Shown in pieces: positions 38,049-46,862 of a stretch of DNA of 64,000 nucleotides. This stretch comes from Actinobacteria bacterium 69-20 (lineage in GTDB: Bacteria > Actinomycetota > Actinomycetes > Mycobacteriales > Nakamurellaceae), in assembly GCA_001897425.1 (NCBI GenBank), contig MKSW01000027.1, positions 1-64,000 on the forward strand, in the 5' to 3' direction. The translations under genes were made by a program, and so were the position numbers. The first letter of the stretch is position 1, and each line of letters starts with the position of its first letter. The notes beneath the pieces are model-generated. The model saw only the letters and a list, made by a program, of their open reading frames with translations. It ran no database searches and had not been told where the DNA came from.

Positions 38049-39248
38049 ATGTCGCAGCCGCTGCTGATCTGGGACCCGGGCATGCTGCGTTACGACTTCG
38101 GCGACGCGCACCCCTTCCACCCCCTGCGGTGGGAACTGACGTGGCGCCTGGCCGCGTCGCTCGGCGTCACCACTGGGCTCGAACTGGTTGCGCCGGAACC
38201 GGCCAGCGACCGGGTGCTCGGCATGGTGCACTCCGCCGACTACATCGGTGCGGTGCGGCGAGCGTCGGCGCCCGATGGGTACGGCGGTGTCGGCCACGGC
38301 AGTGTCGGGTACGGATTGGGCACCGATGACAACCCGGTGTTCCCCGGGATGCACGAGGCGGCCGCGCTGATCGCGGGCGGGTCCGTCGCCGCTGCCCGCG
38401 CCATCGCGCGGCGGGACGTCGATCGTGCCGTCAACATCGCCGGCGGTCTGCACCATGCGATGGCAGGTCATGCCTCGGGATTCTGCATCTACAACGACGC
38501 GGCGTTGGCGATCGCGACGCTGCTCGCCGAGGGAGTGCACAAGGTCGCCTACGTCGATGTCGACGTGCACCACGGCGACGGTGTGCAACGCGCCTTCTAC
38601 GACGATCCGCGCGTGCTCACGGTCTCCCTCCACGAGAGCCCGCTGTCGCTGTGGCCGGGCACCGGGTTCGTGACGGAATCCGGTCGTGGCGCCGCGGCGG
38701 GAACTGCGGTCAACATCCCGCTCCCCGCAGGCACGGGCGATTCCGCGTGGCTGCGGGCCTTTTCCGCGGTGGTCCCGGCGGTGGTGCGCGAGTTCCGGCC
38801 GGACGTACTGGTGACCCAGCACGGCGCCGATTCGCACCGTGATGATCCGCTCGCGGACCTGAATCTGACCGTCGACGGGCAGGTCGCCTCCTATCGCGCG
38901 CTGCGCGACCTGGCCGGCGACGCGGCCGGCGGGCGATGGCTCGCGCTCGGCGGGGGAGGCTATTCGGTGGTGCGCGTCGTGCCCCGCGCGTGGACACATC
39001 TGCTGGCGTTGGTCTCGGACCGCGACCTGGACGGCGCGACGGCGATCGGCGAGGAATGGATCGCGGCCGCCACGGCGGCCCGCCCGGCCGAGCCGGCGCC
39101 ACACCACATGAGCGAGAACGGCGGCAGCCCAATAAGCTTCGAACCGTGGGACGGACAGGACGCGACGCCGGTCGATCGGGTGATCATGCAGGTTCGCAAG
39201 GAGATCTTCCCGCTGTACGGGCTCGATCCGTTCGATCCTCGTGACTGA
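38049..39248 (+). CDS. acuC: AcuC-type class I/II histone deacetylase-like protein
   Basis: Zinc-dependent protein deacetylase of 399 residues. HHAMAGHASGFCIYND carries the paired active-site His and the following loop, YVDVDVHHGDGVQ the metal-binding Asp and His, TQHGADSH the second metal Asp region, and GGGGYS the closing loop. AcuC enzymes reverse acetylation of acetyl-CoA synthetase and other proteins. The stop overlaps the next start by eight bases. A Gly/Ser/Tyr repeat near residue 75 is an insertion. Confidence 0.9.
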   Translation: MSQPLLIWDPGMLRYDFGDAHPFHPLRWELTWRLAASLGVTTGLELVAPEPASDRVLGMVHSADYIGAVRRASAPDGYGGVGHGSVGYGLGTDDNPVFPGMHEAAALIAGGSVAAARAIARRDVDRAVNIAGGLHHAMAGHASGFCIYNDAALAIATLLAEGVHKVAYVDVDVHHGDGVQRAFYDDPRVLTVSLHESPLSLWPGTGFVTESGRGAAAGTAVNIPLPAGTGDSAWLRAFSAVVPAVVREFRPDVLVTQHGADSHRDDPLADLNLTVDGQVASYRALRDLAGDAAGGRWLALGGGGYSVVRVVPRAWTHLLALVSDRDLDGATAIGEEWIAAATAARPAEPAPHHMSENGGSPISFEPWDGQDATPVDRVIMQVRKEIFPLYGLDPFDPRD

Positions 39249-42030
39249 GATCCGGCCCGGTCCGGGTGCGTCCGGATCTGTCTCCGCGCCGTATCCGACG
39301 CGCTGGGAGGCCGACGTCCTCACCCTGGACGGTTCGGTGATGCGGGTGCGGCCGGTATGTGCCGACGACCCGGCCGATGGCGACGCCATCCGTGCCATGC
39401 ACCGCCGGATGAGTTCCCGGAGCCGGTACCTGCGCTATTTCTCGGCGGTTGGCGAACTGTCCGACGCGCAGCTCAAGCTGTTCACCGACGTCGACTACCG
39501 CTCCCGGGTGTGCCTGGTGGCGGTCGACGGTGACGACATCGTCGCGGCGGGCACCTACCATGCCGGGACCGGCGATCCGGGCAGTGCCGCATTGCTCGCT
39601 CCGGCTCCGCTCGATCGGCCTGCTGCTTCGCAGCCACGGCCTGATCTCGCTGCGCCGTCGGCTCGCAGCGCCGAGGTGGCGTTCGCGGTGCAGGACGACC
39701 AGCAGGGGCGCGGGCTCGGGTCGATCCTGCTCGAACACCTTGCGGCCGCCGCACAGGAATGCGGGATCGGCCGGTTCACGGCGGAGGTGTTGAGCGAGAA
39801 CCAAGCGATGCTGCGGGTCTTCCTCGACGCCGGGTACGCCGTCCAGCGGGAGTACGCGTCGGGGGTGGTCGATCTCGCGTTTGACATCTCGCCGACGGCG
39901 GCTTCGCGCGAGGTGCTGATCGCCCGGGAACAGCGTGCCGAAGCGCGATCGATCGCGCGGTTGCTCTCGCCGCGCTCGGTGGCGGTGATCGGGGCGTCGA
40001 ACGATCCCGCGAAGATCGGGCACGCGATGCTGGTCAACCTGCTGCGCTCCTTCGCCGGCCCGGTCTACCCGGTGAACCCCGAATCGTTGTCCGTGCAAGG
40101 GGTTCGTGCGTACGCCGACGTCATGGGCATCCCGGATCCGGTCGATCTCGCCGTGGTCGCGGTGCCCGCCGCGGGTGTGGCAGAGGTGATGCGGGCCTGC
40201 CGGCAGAAGGGCGTGCACGGGCTCGTCGTCGTCTCGGCAGGCTTCGCGGACGCCGGCGAGGACGGCGCGACGGCGCAGCACACGCTGGTGCGGTTGGCGC
40301 GAGCGTCCGGGATGCGGGTGCTCGGGCCGAACTGTCTCGGGCTGGCCAACACCGACCCCGCGGTGCGGCTCAATGCAACGCTCGCGCCAGTCGTGCCGGC
40401 GGCCGGCCGGGTCGGGTTCTTCTGCCAGTCGGGCGCGCTGGGCATTGCCATCCTCGCGGACGCTGCGGCTCGAGGGCTCGGGTTGTCCTCGTTCGTCTCG
40501 GCCGGCAACCGGGCGGATGTGTCCGGTAACGACCTGCTTCAGTTCTGGCAGACGGACGACCGTACGGAGGTCGTGCTGCTGTATCTGGAGTCGTTCGGCA
40601 ATCCGCGCAAGTTCGCCCGGCTCGCGCGGGTACTGGCCCGCTCGAAGCCGGTGATCGCGGTCAAGTCGGGGCGCCATGCCCTGCTCCCGGAAGGATTGCA
40701 GGCCAACGTCTCTCCGATCTCGGACGCAGCCGTCGCGTCGCTGTTCGCCCAGTCCGGCGTGATCCGCACCGACACGTTGTCCCAGGCCTTCGATGTCGCG
40801 CTGCTGCTCGCCTGCCAGCCGCTCCCGGCCGGCGACGTTGTCGCCGTGATCGGCAATTCCACGGCGCTCGGGCTGCTCGCGTTCGACGCCTGCTTGGACG
40901 CCGGCCTCACCGTGGCCGGGGGAGCCCCCGTCGACCTCGGGGCGTCGGTGAGCCCCGACGACATGGCGGCGGCGGTGGCTGAGGCCGTGGCTGGGGCCGC
41001 CCGGTCCGGCGTGGGAGCCGTGCTGGTCGTCTTCGTCCCCCCGGTGGCGACCGACGGCGCCGCGCACGCGGAGGCGCTGCGATCGGCCGTTCACGGGGCG
41101 CAGATCCCGGTGCTGTCGACGTTCCTTGCGGTGGAAGGCGTCCCGGAACACCTGGCGGTGTCGGACGGCGTGGAGGCGGCGGCGCGCGGATCCGTGCCGA
41201 GCTACCGGTCGCCGGAACGCGCCGTCGCGGCGTTGGCCGCCGCGGCGCGCTATGCGGAGTGGTTGCGCACGCCACCCGGGGTGGTCGCGCCGTTGGCCGA
41301 CCTCGACCGGGCATCGGCGCGCCGGCTCGTCGCCGCCATAGTGCCGCCGTCCGGCGAGCGTCCGATGGCGGACGCCGAGATGGTCGAGATCCTGCGGTGC
41401 TACGGGATTCCGGTAACGGACTTCAGCTTGGCCGGCGGGCGCGACGAAGCGGTCGCGGCGGCGACGGAGCTCGGGTTCCCGGTGGTGCTCAAGGCTTCTG
41501 ACGAATCGCTGCGCCACCGGGAGGACCGCATCGGTGTGCGATTGGATCTGGCCGACCCGTCGTCCGTCGCGGCCGCCTACGCCGCGTTGGCCGCAGCGAC
41601 CGGCCCGCAGGTCTATGTCCAGCGCGCGGTTCACGCCGCCGACCGGATCGCGTCGGCCGTGTTCGGCGTGATGGCCGACCCATCCTTCGGGGCACTCGTC
41701 TCGTTCGGCCTCGGCGGTGTCGCAACGGAATTGTTCGACGATCGCGCGTACCGCGCGGTACCGCTCACGGATCAGGATGCGGCGGAGCTGATCGCCGCGC
41801 CCCGTGCCGCGCCGCTGCTGGACGGGTATCGGGGCGCGCCCGCCGTCGACCGCCGGCCCCTCATCGACCTGGCGCAGCGGTTGTCGGCGCTGGCCGACGA
41901 TCTTCCGGAGATCCGGTTCTTGCAGTTGCAACCCGTGCTGATCGCCGCCGCCGGATACGCGGTGACCGGTGTCACCGGCCGCATCGGCACGCCGCCCGCA
42001 CCGCCCGATGAACGCCGCCGCCTGCGATAG
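39241..42030 (+). CDS. protein lysine acetyltransferase, GNAT + NDP-forming acyl-CoA synthetase-like domains (Pat type)
   Basis: Protein of 929 residues. An N-terminal GNAT domain (about 20-215) has RYLRYFSAVGELSDAQL and the acetyl-CoA loop QDDQQGRGLGSILLEHL. Then come a CoA-binding domain (SVAVIGASNDPAKIGHAMLVNLL, about 240-360), a ligase-like domain (GFFCQSGALGIAILADAA), and an ATP-grasp domain (about 700-900, EILRCYGIPVT, VVLKASDE). This is the layout of actinomycete Pat enzymes that acetylate and inactivate acyl-CoA synthetases. GTG overlaps acuC by eight bases, so the acetylase and the deacetylase are translationally coupled. A Pro/Ala insertion splits the GNAT domain near residue 120. 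Confidence 0.87.
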   Translation: MTEIRPGPGASGSVSAPYPTRWEADVLTLDGSVMRVRPVCADDPADGDAIRAMHRRMSSRSRYLRYFSAVGELSDAQLKLFTDVDYRSRVCLVAVDGDDIVAAGTYHAGTGDPGSAALLAPAPLDRPAASQPRPDLAAPSARSAEVAFAVQDDQQGRGLGSILLEHLAAAAQECGIGRFTAEVLSENQAMLRVFLDAGYAVQREYASGVVDLAFDISPTAASREVLIAREQRAEARSIARLLSPRSVAVIGASNDPAKIGHAMLVNLLRSFAGPVYPVNPESLSVQGVRAYADVMGIPDPVDLAVVAVPAAGVAEVMRACRQKGVHGLVVVSAGFADAGEDGATAQHTLVRLARASGMRVLGPNCLGLANTDPAVRLNATLAPVVPAAGRVGFFCQSGALGIAILADAAARGLGLSSFVSAGNRADVSGNDLLQFWQTDDRTEVVLLYLESFGNPRKFARLARVLARSKPVIAVKSGRHALLPEGLQANVSPISDAAVASLFAQSGVIRTDTLSQAFDVALLLACQPLPAGDVVAVIGNSTALGLLAFDACLDAGLTVAGGAPVDLGASVSPDDMAAAVAEAVAGAARSGVGAVLVVFVPPVATDGAAHAEALRSAVHGAQIPVLSTFLAVEGVPEHLAVSDGVEAAARGSVPSYRSPERAVAALAAAARYAEWLRTPPGVVAPLADLDRASARRLVAAIVPPSGERPMADAEMVEILRCYGIPVTDFSLAGGRDEAVAAATELGFPVVLKASDESLRHREDRIGVRLDLADPSSVAAAYAALAAATGPQVYVQRAVHAADRIASAVFGVMADPSFGALVSFGLGGVATELFDDRAYRAVPLTDQDAAELIAAPRAAPLLDGYRGAPAVDRRPLIDLAQRLSALADDLPEIRFLQLQPVLIAAAGYAVTGVTGRIGTPPAPPDERRRLR

Positions 42031-42076
42031 CCGGCGGCCGGCGCCCATCGGTCGGTACCTCGGGCGCATCAACGAG

Positions 42077-42110
42077 CCGTGGCGCCCACCGTTTCCGGTG
42101 GGCGCCACGG
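42077..42110. terminator. perfect 15-bp hairpin between convergent genes
   Basis: CCGTGGCGCCCACCG (42077-42091), loop TTTC, and its exact complement (42096-42110). It lies 47 bases after the acetyltransferase stop and 41 after the sigB stop, and can serve both directions. There is no T tract, as is common in high-GC actinomycetes. Confidence 0.8.
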
Positions 42111-42150
42111 ATCAGAACATCGTCATACTCGATCGCACGTCGCGCGACTG

Positions 42151-43170
42151 CTAGCTCGCGTACTCCCGGAGCACCTCGGAGCGATCGTCGGAACGCAGCT
42201 TCGCCATCGAATCGCGCTCGATCTGGCGGACGCGCTCGCGGGAGATCCCGAACGCACGGCCGATCTCGTCGAGAGTCCGCGGGCGGCCGTCGAGCAGCCC
42301 GTAGCGCATGCGCACCACGTCGCGTTCCCGCTCGTCCAACGTGCCTAGCACCCGGTCAATGTCGCGATGCATGAAACCGGCCACGACCTCCGACTCGGCG
42401 GAGACCGACTCGGTGTCCTCGATGAAGTCGCCGAGCGGCGCCTCCTCGTCGGTGCCCACCGGCATGTCGAGGCTCACCGGGTCACGCGCGTGGTCCAGCA
42501 GGTCGGCGATCTTGTCCGACGGGATGCCGGACTCCTCGGCGAGTTCGTCGAGGGTCGCGTCCCGCCCCAGCTGCTGGTGCAACTCGCGCTTGAGCCGGGA
42601 CAGCTTGTTCACCTGCTCCACCAGATGCACCGGCAGTCGGATGGTCCGCGCCTGGTCGGCCATGCCGCGCGAAACCGCTTGCCGGATCCACCATGTCGCG
42701 TAGGTGGAGAATTTGAAGCCCTTGGTGTAGTCGAACTTCTCGACGGCGCGGATCAGACCGAGGTTGCCTTCCTGGATGAGGTCCAAAAGGGGCATGCCGC
42801 GGCCGGTGTACCGCTTCGCCAGCGACACGACCAACCGCAGGTTCGCCACCAGCAGGTGACTACGCGCGCGATTGCCATCGCGGACGATCGCCTTGAGGTC
42901 CGCGCGGCGAGTCGGCGAGATGCGCTTCTCGGTTTCCAGCTTGTGCTGCGCGAACACACCGGCCTCGATGCGCTTCGCGAGTTTTACCTCTTGTTCGGCG
43001 GTGAGCAGCTGCGTCCGCCCGATGCCGTTCAAATACACGCGAACCAGATCGGCCGCCGGTCCCTGCGCGTCGAGATCTTCGATGTCGCGTGCCGCAGCCC
43101 ACGCCGTCGTGTGAGCGGACTCCGGATCGCGGGCCGCCAACGGTGTTGCCAGTGTTTGGGAAGCTGCCAT
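42151..43170 (-). CDS. sigB: RNA polymerase sigma factor SigB (sigma-70 group 2)
   Basis: Principal-like sigma factor of 339 residues. Region 1.2 is [11 protein letters not shown], region 2 [27 protein letters not shown] and [16 protein letters not shown], region 3 [13 protein letters not shown], and region 4 [21 protein letters not shown]. The long region 1.1 of SigA is missing, which marks it as the alternative paralogue. GGAGGGAG precedes ATG 43170. A SigE/SigH-type motif and a palindrome lie upstream. Confidence 0.93.
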   Translation of the reverse strand: MAASQTLATPLAARDPESAHTTAWAAARDIEDLDAQGPAADLVRVYLNGIGRTQLLTAEQEVKLAKRIEAGVFAQHKLETEKRISPTRRADLKAIVRDGNRARSHLLVANLRLVVSLAKRYTGRGMPLLDLIQEGNLGLIRAVEKFDYTKGFKFSTYATWWIRQAVSRGMADQARTIRLPVHLVEQVNKLSRLKRELHQQLGRDATLDELAEESGIPSDKIADLLDHARDPVSLDMPVGTDEEAPLGDFIEDTESVSAESEVVAGFMHRDIDRVLGTLDERERDVVRMRYGLLDGRPRTLDEIGRAFGISRERVRQIERDSMAKLRSDDRSEVLREYAS

Positions 43171-43200
43171 GTCGTGCTCCCTCCAATCGCCTCTGCCGTT

Positions 43201-43219
43201 CAAGGCAGTGGCTGCCTTG
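43201..43219 (-). promoter_or_regulatory. 19-bp palindrome in the sigB leader
   Basis: CAAGGCAG and CTGCCTTG form a perfect inverted repeat with a 3-base centre, 31 bases before the sigB start and between the start and the predicted promoter. It could be an operator or a leader hairpin. Confidence 0.5.
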
Positions 43220-43232
43220 CGACATATGTTCA

Positions 43233-43259
43233 AACGCCTGCCGACGTGATTTCGTTCCC
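43233..43259 (-). promoter_or_regulatory. ECF-type (SigE/SigH-like) promoter of sigB
   Basis: On the minus strand GGGAAC is followed after 17 bases by CGTT. GGAAC-N16/17-CGTT is the known pattern for mycobacterial SigE, SigH and related stress sigma factors, which drive sigB there. The -10 lies about 63 bases upstream of the start. Confidence 0.65.
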
Positions 43260-43404
43260 AAGACGCCCCACGCGGCGGTCCGGTTGCATATGCGCTCTCC
43301 CGGGGAACGGTCTCACTGGGTTCACCATCGGTCACGTGTTCGGGCAGCCGATATGACCGGCATGCGAACGGCATGTGACTTTCTGTCCGGTGCCGGCACC
43401 CGGC

Positions 43405-43830
43405 TCAACCTTCCAGCAGGACGGTGAACGGCCCGTCATTCACGCTGGCCACGGCCATATGAGCGCCGAAGACGCCGGTCTCGACGCGGGCCCCGAGACG
43501 ACGGAGTTCGGCCACGAACTCGTTGATCAGCGGCTCGGCGACGGCTCCGGGTGCGGCATCCGACCAGCTCGGGCGCCGTCCCTTATCGGTGCGGCCGTAC
43601 AACGTGAATTGGCTCACGACGATGATGGGCGCGCCGGTGGTGGCACACGATTCTTCGTCCCGAAGGATCCGGAGCTGGTACAGCTTCGCTGCCATGGCGC
43701 GGGCGCCCTCGGCGGTGTCGGACCGCGTCACCCCGACGAGTAGCAGCAGACCGGGCTCGTGGATCTCTGCTTTGATGGTCCCGCTTACCGTCACGCTCGC
43801 GGACGTGACCCGGGTCGCCACCACGCGCAT
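43405..43830 (-). CDS. dtd: D-aminoacyl-tRNA deacylase
   Basis: Enzyme of 141 residues that hydrolyses D-aminoacyl-tRNAs. [15 protein letters not shown] opens the fold; [17 protein letters not shown] holds the conserved SQF loop, and [12 protein letters not shown] the GP motif near the C-terminus that gives chiral proofreading. The ATG at 43830 is the family start. It lies five bases after the upstream methyltransferase gene, likely in one operon. Confidence 0.92.
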   Translation of the reverse strand: MRVVATRVTSASVTVSGTIKAEIHEPGLLLLVGVTRSDTAEGARAMAAKLYQLRILRDEESCATTGAPIIVVSQFTLYGRTDKGRRPSWSDAAPGAVAEPLINEFVAELRRLGARVETGVFGAHMAVASVNDGPFTVLLEG

Positions 43831-43835
43831 CGCTG

Positions 43836-45452
43836 TCAGCCGATCCCGTCGACCGGATGCAGCAGCCCGCGGGTGATCGCCGTCCGGATGGTCGGCAGGA
43901 TCGCCGCCGCCAGCGCGGTCGGGTCGAGTTCGTGCGCGGCGGCCATCAGTTCGACCAGCGTGCGCAGGGTGACGTCCCCCCGACAGCCCGCGAAGAGTGC
44001 CTGACCCCATTCGTCCAGTTGCACGCTCGCGCCTGGCCCGCTGGGGCGGTGCAGCATGCGAAGCACGGTCGTCCAGCCGTCCCGGCCGGGAAGCAGCCGC
44101 TGCTCCAGGATGTCGGTGTCGGCGAGTGAGAGCCGGACGTCGAGGAGATCGGCGTCGCTCACCCCGGCGAGATACGCGCGGCGGGCGAGGAACGCGTCGA
44201 CCTCGGGTCCGGTGAGTACGTCGCCGGCGCCGGTCAGCTGGTCGAAGATGACGTCCGGCGTTCCCGCCCGGGAGTGTTCCGGCCGCCGGAGCGTGATCGA
44301 CCCCATGCCGATGCCCGTCACGTTCTCGCGCGCGAAGTAGTCAAGCCATTCGCCGGCGAGATCCGCCGCGTCATCCTCGAACGCCTCGCCGGTGTCCTGG
44401 AGCCACAGCGCCACGTACTGCGCCGGGGGCGCCACCTCCCGCTGCACCACCCAGCCGTCCAGCCCGGTCGCCGCGACCCACGAGCCGACGCCGAGCCGCC
44501 AATCGCCGTCGCCGCGGATCAGCCAGTTCGCCAGGATCTGGGCCGTCCCACCGGGCGTGAGGTGGTCCGGGATGCCGAGCACCAGACGTCGACAGAGCTC
44601 GTCGCCGGCCAGGCCGGAATCCCGGTATTCGAAGCGCTGGGTGCCGGACGAGATCACGAACGGCGGATTGGAGACGATCAGGTCGAACCGCTCGCCGGCC
44701 ACCGGTTCGAAGAGCGAGCCCGCGCGCAGGTCCCACTGTTGGGAGTTGAGGCGTGCCGTGGCGCCGGCGAGCGCGAGGGCTCGGGGATTGGTATCGGTGG
44801 CCGTGACCGATCCGGCGTGCGCATCGCAGTGCAGCGCCTGGATCCCGCACCCCGTGCCGAGATCGAGGACTCGGTCGACGGGCCGGCGGATGACGGCGCG
44901 GGCCAAGGTCACCGACGCGGCCCCGATACCGAGCACGTGATCCCGGCGCACCGGGCCGGGACGAGAATCCGAGTCGAAATCGGACACCACCAGATAGGAA
45001 CGCTCCTCATCGGCGTGCGGGCGGATATCCACTGCGGCGCGGATCAACGCGGCGCCCGGACGACTCGCGCCGTCATCGCCGTTGCTGCCGACGCGATCGT
45101 CGCTGTCGGTCCCGCGGGCGCCGCGCCCGTCACGTGCGTCGGCGACTTCCAGTGCGCCGCAAGCGATTCCGCCCGAAATACCGAGCGAGGGCAGCGCCGC
45201 GGCCACGGCATCCGCGGGCTCGCTCGTGCCGAACAGGAACAGGCGCGTCACGGTGGACAGCGCCGAGCCGTCGGCGGCGGCCCGACCCGTGACGTACAGC
45301 GCCGGCCACCGCTGCCCGCGCCCGAGCGCGTTGTGGGCGTCGACACCCAGCAGCGCGGGGACATGGTCGGCGTCGTACCCGCAGGCGGCCAGGTCGGCGG
45401 CGAGCCGATCGACGGCGGCCGGATCGGTCAGCGGGTGCGCGGGAGTACTCAT
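43836..45452 (-). CDS. class I SAM-dependent methyltransferase (HemK/RsmC-like)
   Basis: Protein of 538 residues. The N-terminal 140 residues (DUF7059-like) precede a Rossmann methyltransferase with [15 protein letters not shown] (SAM loop), [14 protein letters not shown], and NPPFVIS, the catalytic NPPF/Y motif of enzymes that methylate N on glutamine or adenine. The C-terminal third has mixed helices. The target is unknown; rRNA or a release factor are possibilities. An acidic Asp/Gly insertion at about 115-140 is specific to this copy or its relatives. Confidence 0.8.
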   Translation of the reverse strand: MSTPAHPLTDPAAVDRLAADLAACGYDADHVPALLGVDAHNALGRGQRWPALYVTGRAAADGSALSTVTRLFLFGTSEPADAVAAALPSLGISGGIACGALEVADARDGRGARGTDSDDRVGSNGDDGASRPGAALIRAAVDIRPHADEERSYLVVSDFDSDSRPGPVRRDHVLGIGAASVTLARAVIRRPVDRVLDLGTGCGIQALHCDAHAGSVTATDTNPRALALAGATARLNSQQWDLRAGSLFEPVAGERFDLIVSNPPFVISSGTQRFEYRDSGLAGDELCRRLVLGIPDHLTPGGTAQILANWLIRGDGDWRLGVGSWVAATGLDGWVVQREVAPPAQYVALWLQDTGEAFEDDAADLAGEWLDYFARENVTGIGMGSITLRRPEHSRAGTPDVIFDQLTGAGDVLTGPEVDAFLARRAYLAGVSDADLLDVRLSLADTDILEQRLLPGRDGWTTVLRMLHRPSGPGASVQLDEWGQALFAGCRGDVTLRTLVELMAAAHELDPTALAAAILPTIRTAITRGLLHPVDGIG

Positions 45453-45557
45453 CGGTGGCAGCGTATCGGCCGGCTGTCTCCCGGGTATCTGCCAGAGTGT
45501 CAGGGCAGAGTAGCGTCGATGGTGCGGGACGGGCATGAGTGCGAGAGAGGAACGCCG

Positions 45558-45965
45558 GTGGCGGACGGCACGCACGGCACGGCGACGGCGCACGAGAAGG
45601 TCAGCGTCATCACCGAGGCGCGGCCGTCCTACCAGGACGAATTCCGCTCCCGGCGCCGCCGTTACGTGATCATGATGGGGCTTCGTGTGCCGTGTCTCAT
45701 CGCGGCGGCCGCCCTGTACCACACGCCCTGGCTGGCGGTGCTCATCATCCTGATATCGATCCCGCTGCCCTGGATGGCGGTTCTCATCGCGAATGACGGC
45801 CCCGCGCGCAAGCCCATTCGGGCACCGCGAGGGGCACTGAACAACCAGCGCGCATTGCCCGGGCCCGCACGTCCCGTCATCGAAGCGGTGCCGGACGACG
45901 GCACGCAATCAGGGAATGCGGGACCGTCCGCGGACGGCGCGTACTTCTCAGGCCACGATCGGTGA
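45558..45965 (+). CDS. DUF3099 membrane protein
   Basis: Protein of 135 residues with SVITEARPSYQDEFRSRRRRYVIMMGLR before two hydrophobic segments (VPCLIAAAALYHTPWLAVLI and ILISIPLPWMAVLIAN), the DUF3099 pattern. GTG at 45558 has GAGAGAGGA upstream. It belongs to the conserved sigB side of the sigB-sigA neighbourhood. The function is not known. The 3' end overlaps the convergent neighbour by 18 bases. Confidence 0.85.
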   Translation: MADGTHGTATAHEKVSVITEARPSYQDEFRSRRRRYVIMMGLRVPCLIAAAALYHTPWLAVLIILISIPLPWMAVLIANDGPARKPIRAPRGALNNQRALPGPARPVIEAVPDDGTQSGNAGPSADGAYFSGHDR

Positions 45966-46361
45966 CACGCCGCCGGGGCTGAGCAGGAACGTGCCGGCGA
46001 GGCGGAGCCCCGCGCGGGAACATGAGCCGGACAACGCCGCGGCCCAACACTGATCCTGGTTCGTCGGGCCGAACGGACCGTTTCGTTCGACGACGAACAG
46101 CACCTGGCCGTCTCCCTCGAGGTTCTCGTCGATGAGCGTGCCGAGCGCGGCGACCAGCCCGTCCACGAGCGACGGTTCGGGCATCGCCGGGCGTTCGTCG
46201 ATCGGGATCAGGATGGGTGTCTGGTACCCGTCGCCGTCCAGCACCAGGACCCACAATTGGGCTGGGTTGGACGCCGGTGCCAGCAGATCGCGGATGCGCG
46301 TGACCATGTCGCGCTCGGTGAGCAGGGGTTCTTGGGAAGCCGTATGGGCATCGATCGTCAT
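45948..46361 (-). CDS. conserved hypothetical protein
   Basis: Protein of 137 residues, soluble, from ATG 46361 (MTIDAHTASQEPLL). It contains QLWVLVLDGDGYQTPILIPID, VLFVVERNGP and a closing LRLAGTFLLSPGGVSPIVA. I do not recognise a named family. The fold looks alpha/beta with no membrane segment. It lies between DUF3099 and DUF3039 genes, where actinomycetes often carry a small conserved protein. Confidence 0.65.
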   Translation of the reverse strand: MTIDAHTASQEPLLTERDMVTRIRDLLAPASNPAQLWVLVLDGDGYQTPILIPIDERPAMPEPSLVDGLVAALGTLIDENLEGDGQVLFVVERNGPFGPTNQDQCWAAALSGSCSRAGLRLAGTFLLSPGGVSPIVA

Positions 46362-46546
46362 GCGGCAGAGCATGCGCGCGGCAGGATCGGGCCGGCGTGA
46401 GTTATCCACAATCCGCCTACGCCCAGGAGTGGCGCCAGCAGGAGTGTGGACAAAGCGCACCGGGCGGCCGGTTGTGGTAACGGATGGCATCATGGCAACA
46501 GACCGGCTGATGGGCCGCGGGGAGATCTCGTGAGGCTGAGACATCA

Positions 46547-46588
46547 CAAGCTCGGGACATTAGGCACAGGACATCAAGCTCGGGACAT
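46547..46588 (+). repeat. two 14-bp direct repeats before the DUF3039 gene
   Basis: CAAGCTCGGGACAT occurs at 46547 and 46575, 28 bases apart. Further GGACATCA and GACAT copies follow just before the ribosome site AAGGAGG. A leader duplication or a regulator site are possible. Confidence 0.6.
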
Positions 46589-46602
46589 CAAGGAGGCGCG
46601 AC

Positions 46603-46836
46603 ATGACGGCACCGTCGACGGACGTTCTGGAGAAGCCGGTCGAGAAGACCACGGACAACGCCCCGGAGATGTTCCACTACGTCCGGAAGAACAAGATCGC
46701 CGAAAGCGCCGTCATGGGAACCTTTGTCGTCGCATTGTGCGGCGAGGTCTTCCCGGTGACCAAGTCTCCGAAACCGGGCTCGCCGGTGTGCCCGGACTGC
46801 GAGCGGATCTACCGGTCGCTGCCCGCCGGCGAGTAG
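46603..46836 (+). CDS. DUF3039 zinc-ribbon-like small protein
   Basis: Protein of 77 residues with MFHYVRKNKIAESAVMGT, a VVALCGE turn and CPDCERIY. His, Cys and CxxC could bind zinc. It is conserved in actinomycetes next to sigB/sigA and a helicase; function unknown. AAGGAGG lies eight bases before ATG. Confidence 0.88.
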   Translation: MTAPSTDVLEKPVEKTTDNAPEMFHYVRKNKIAESAVMGTFVVALCGEVFPVTKSPKPGSPVCPDCERIYRSLPAGE

Positions 46837-46862
46837 GTCGCATCACCTCGCGGCGTCACCGC

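Noticed and set aside
39184..42108. 974-codon open frame antisense to the acetyltransferase gene
   Set aside because: It mirrors the GC-rich third positions of the real gene, is Arg/Gly/His-rich with no motif, and the forward protein has clear GNAT and ATP-grasp motifs.
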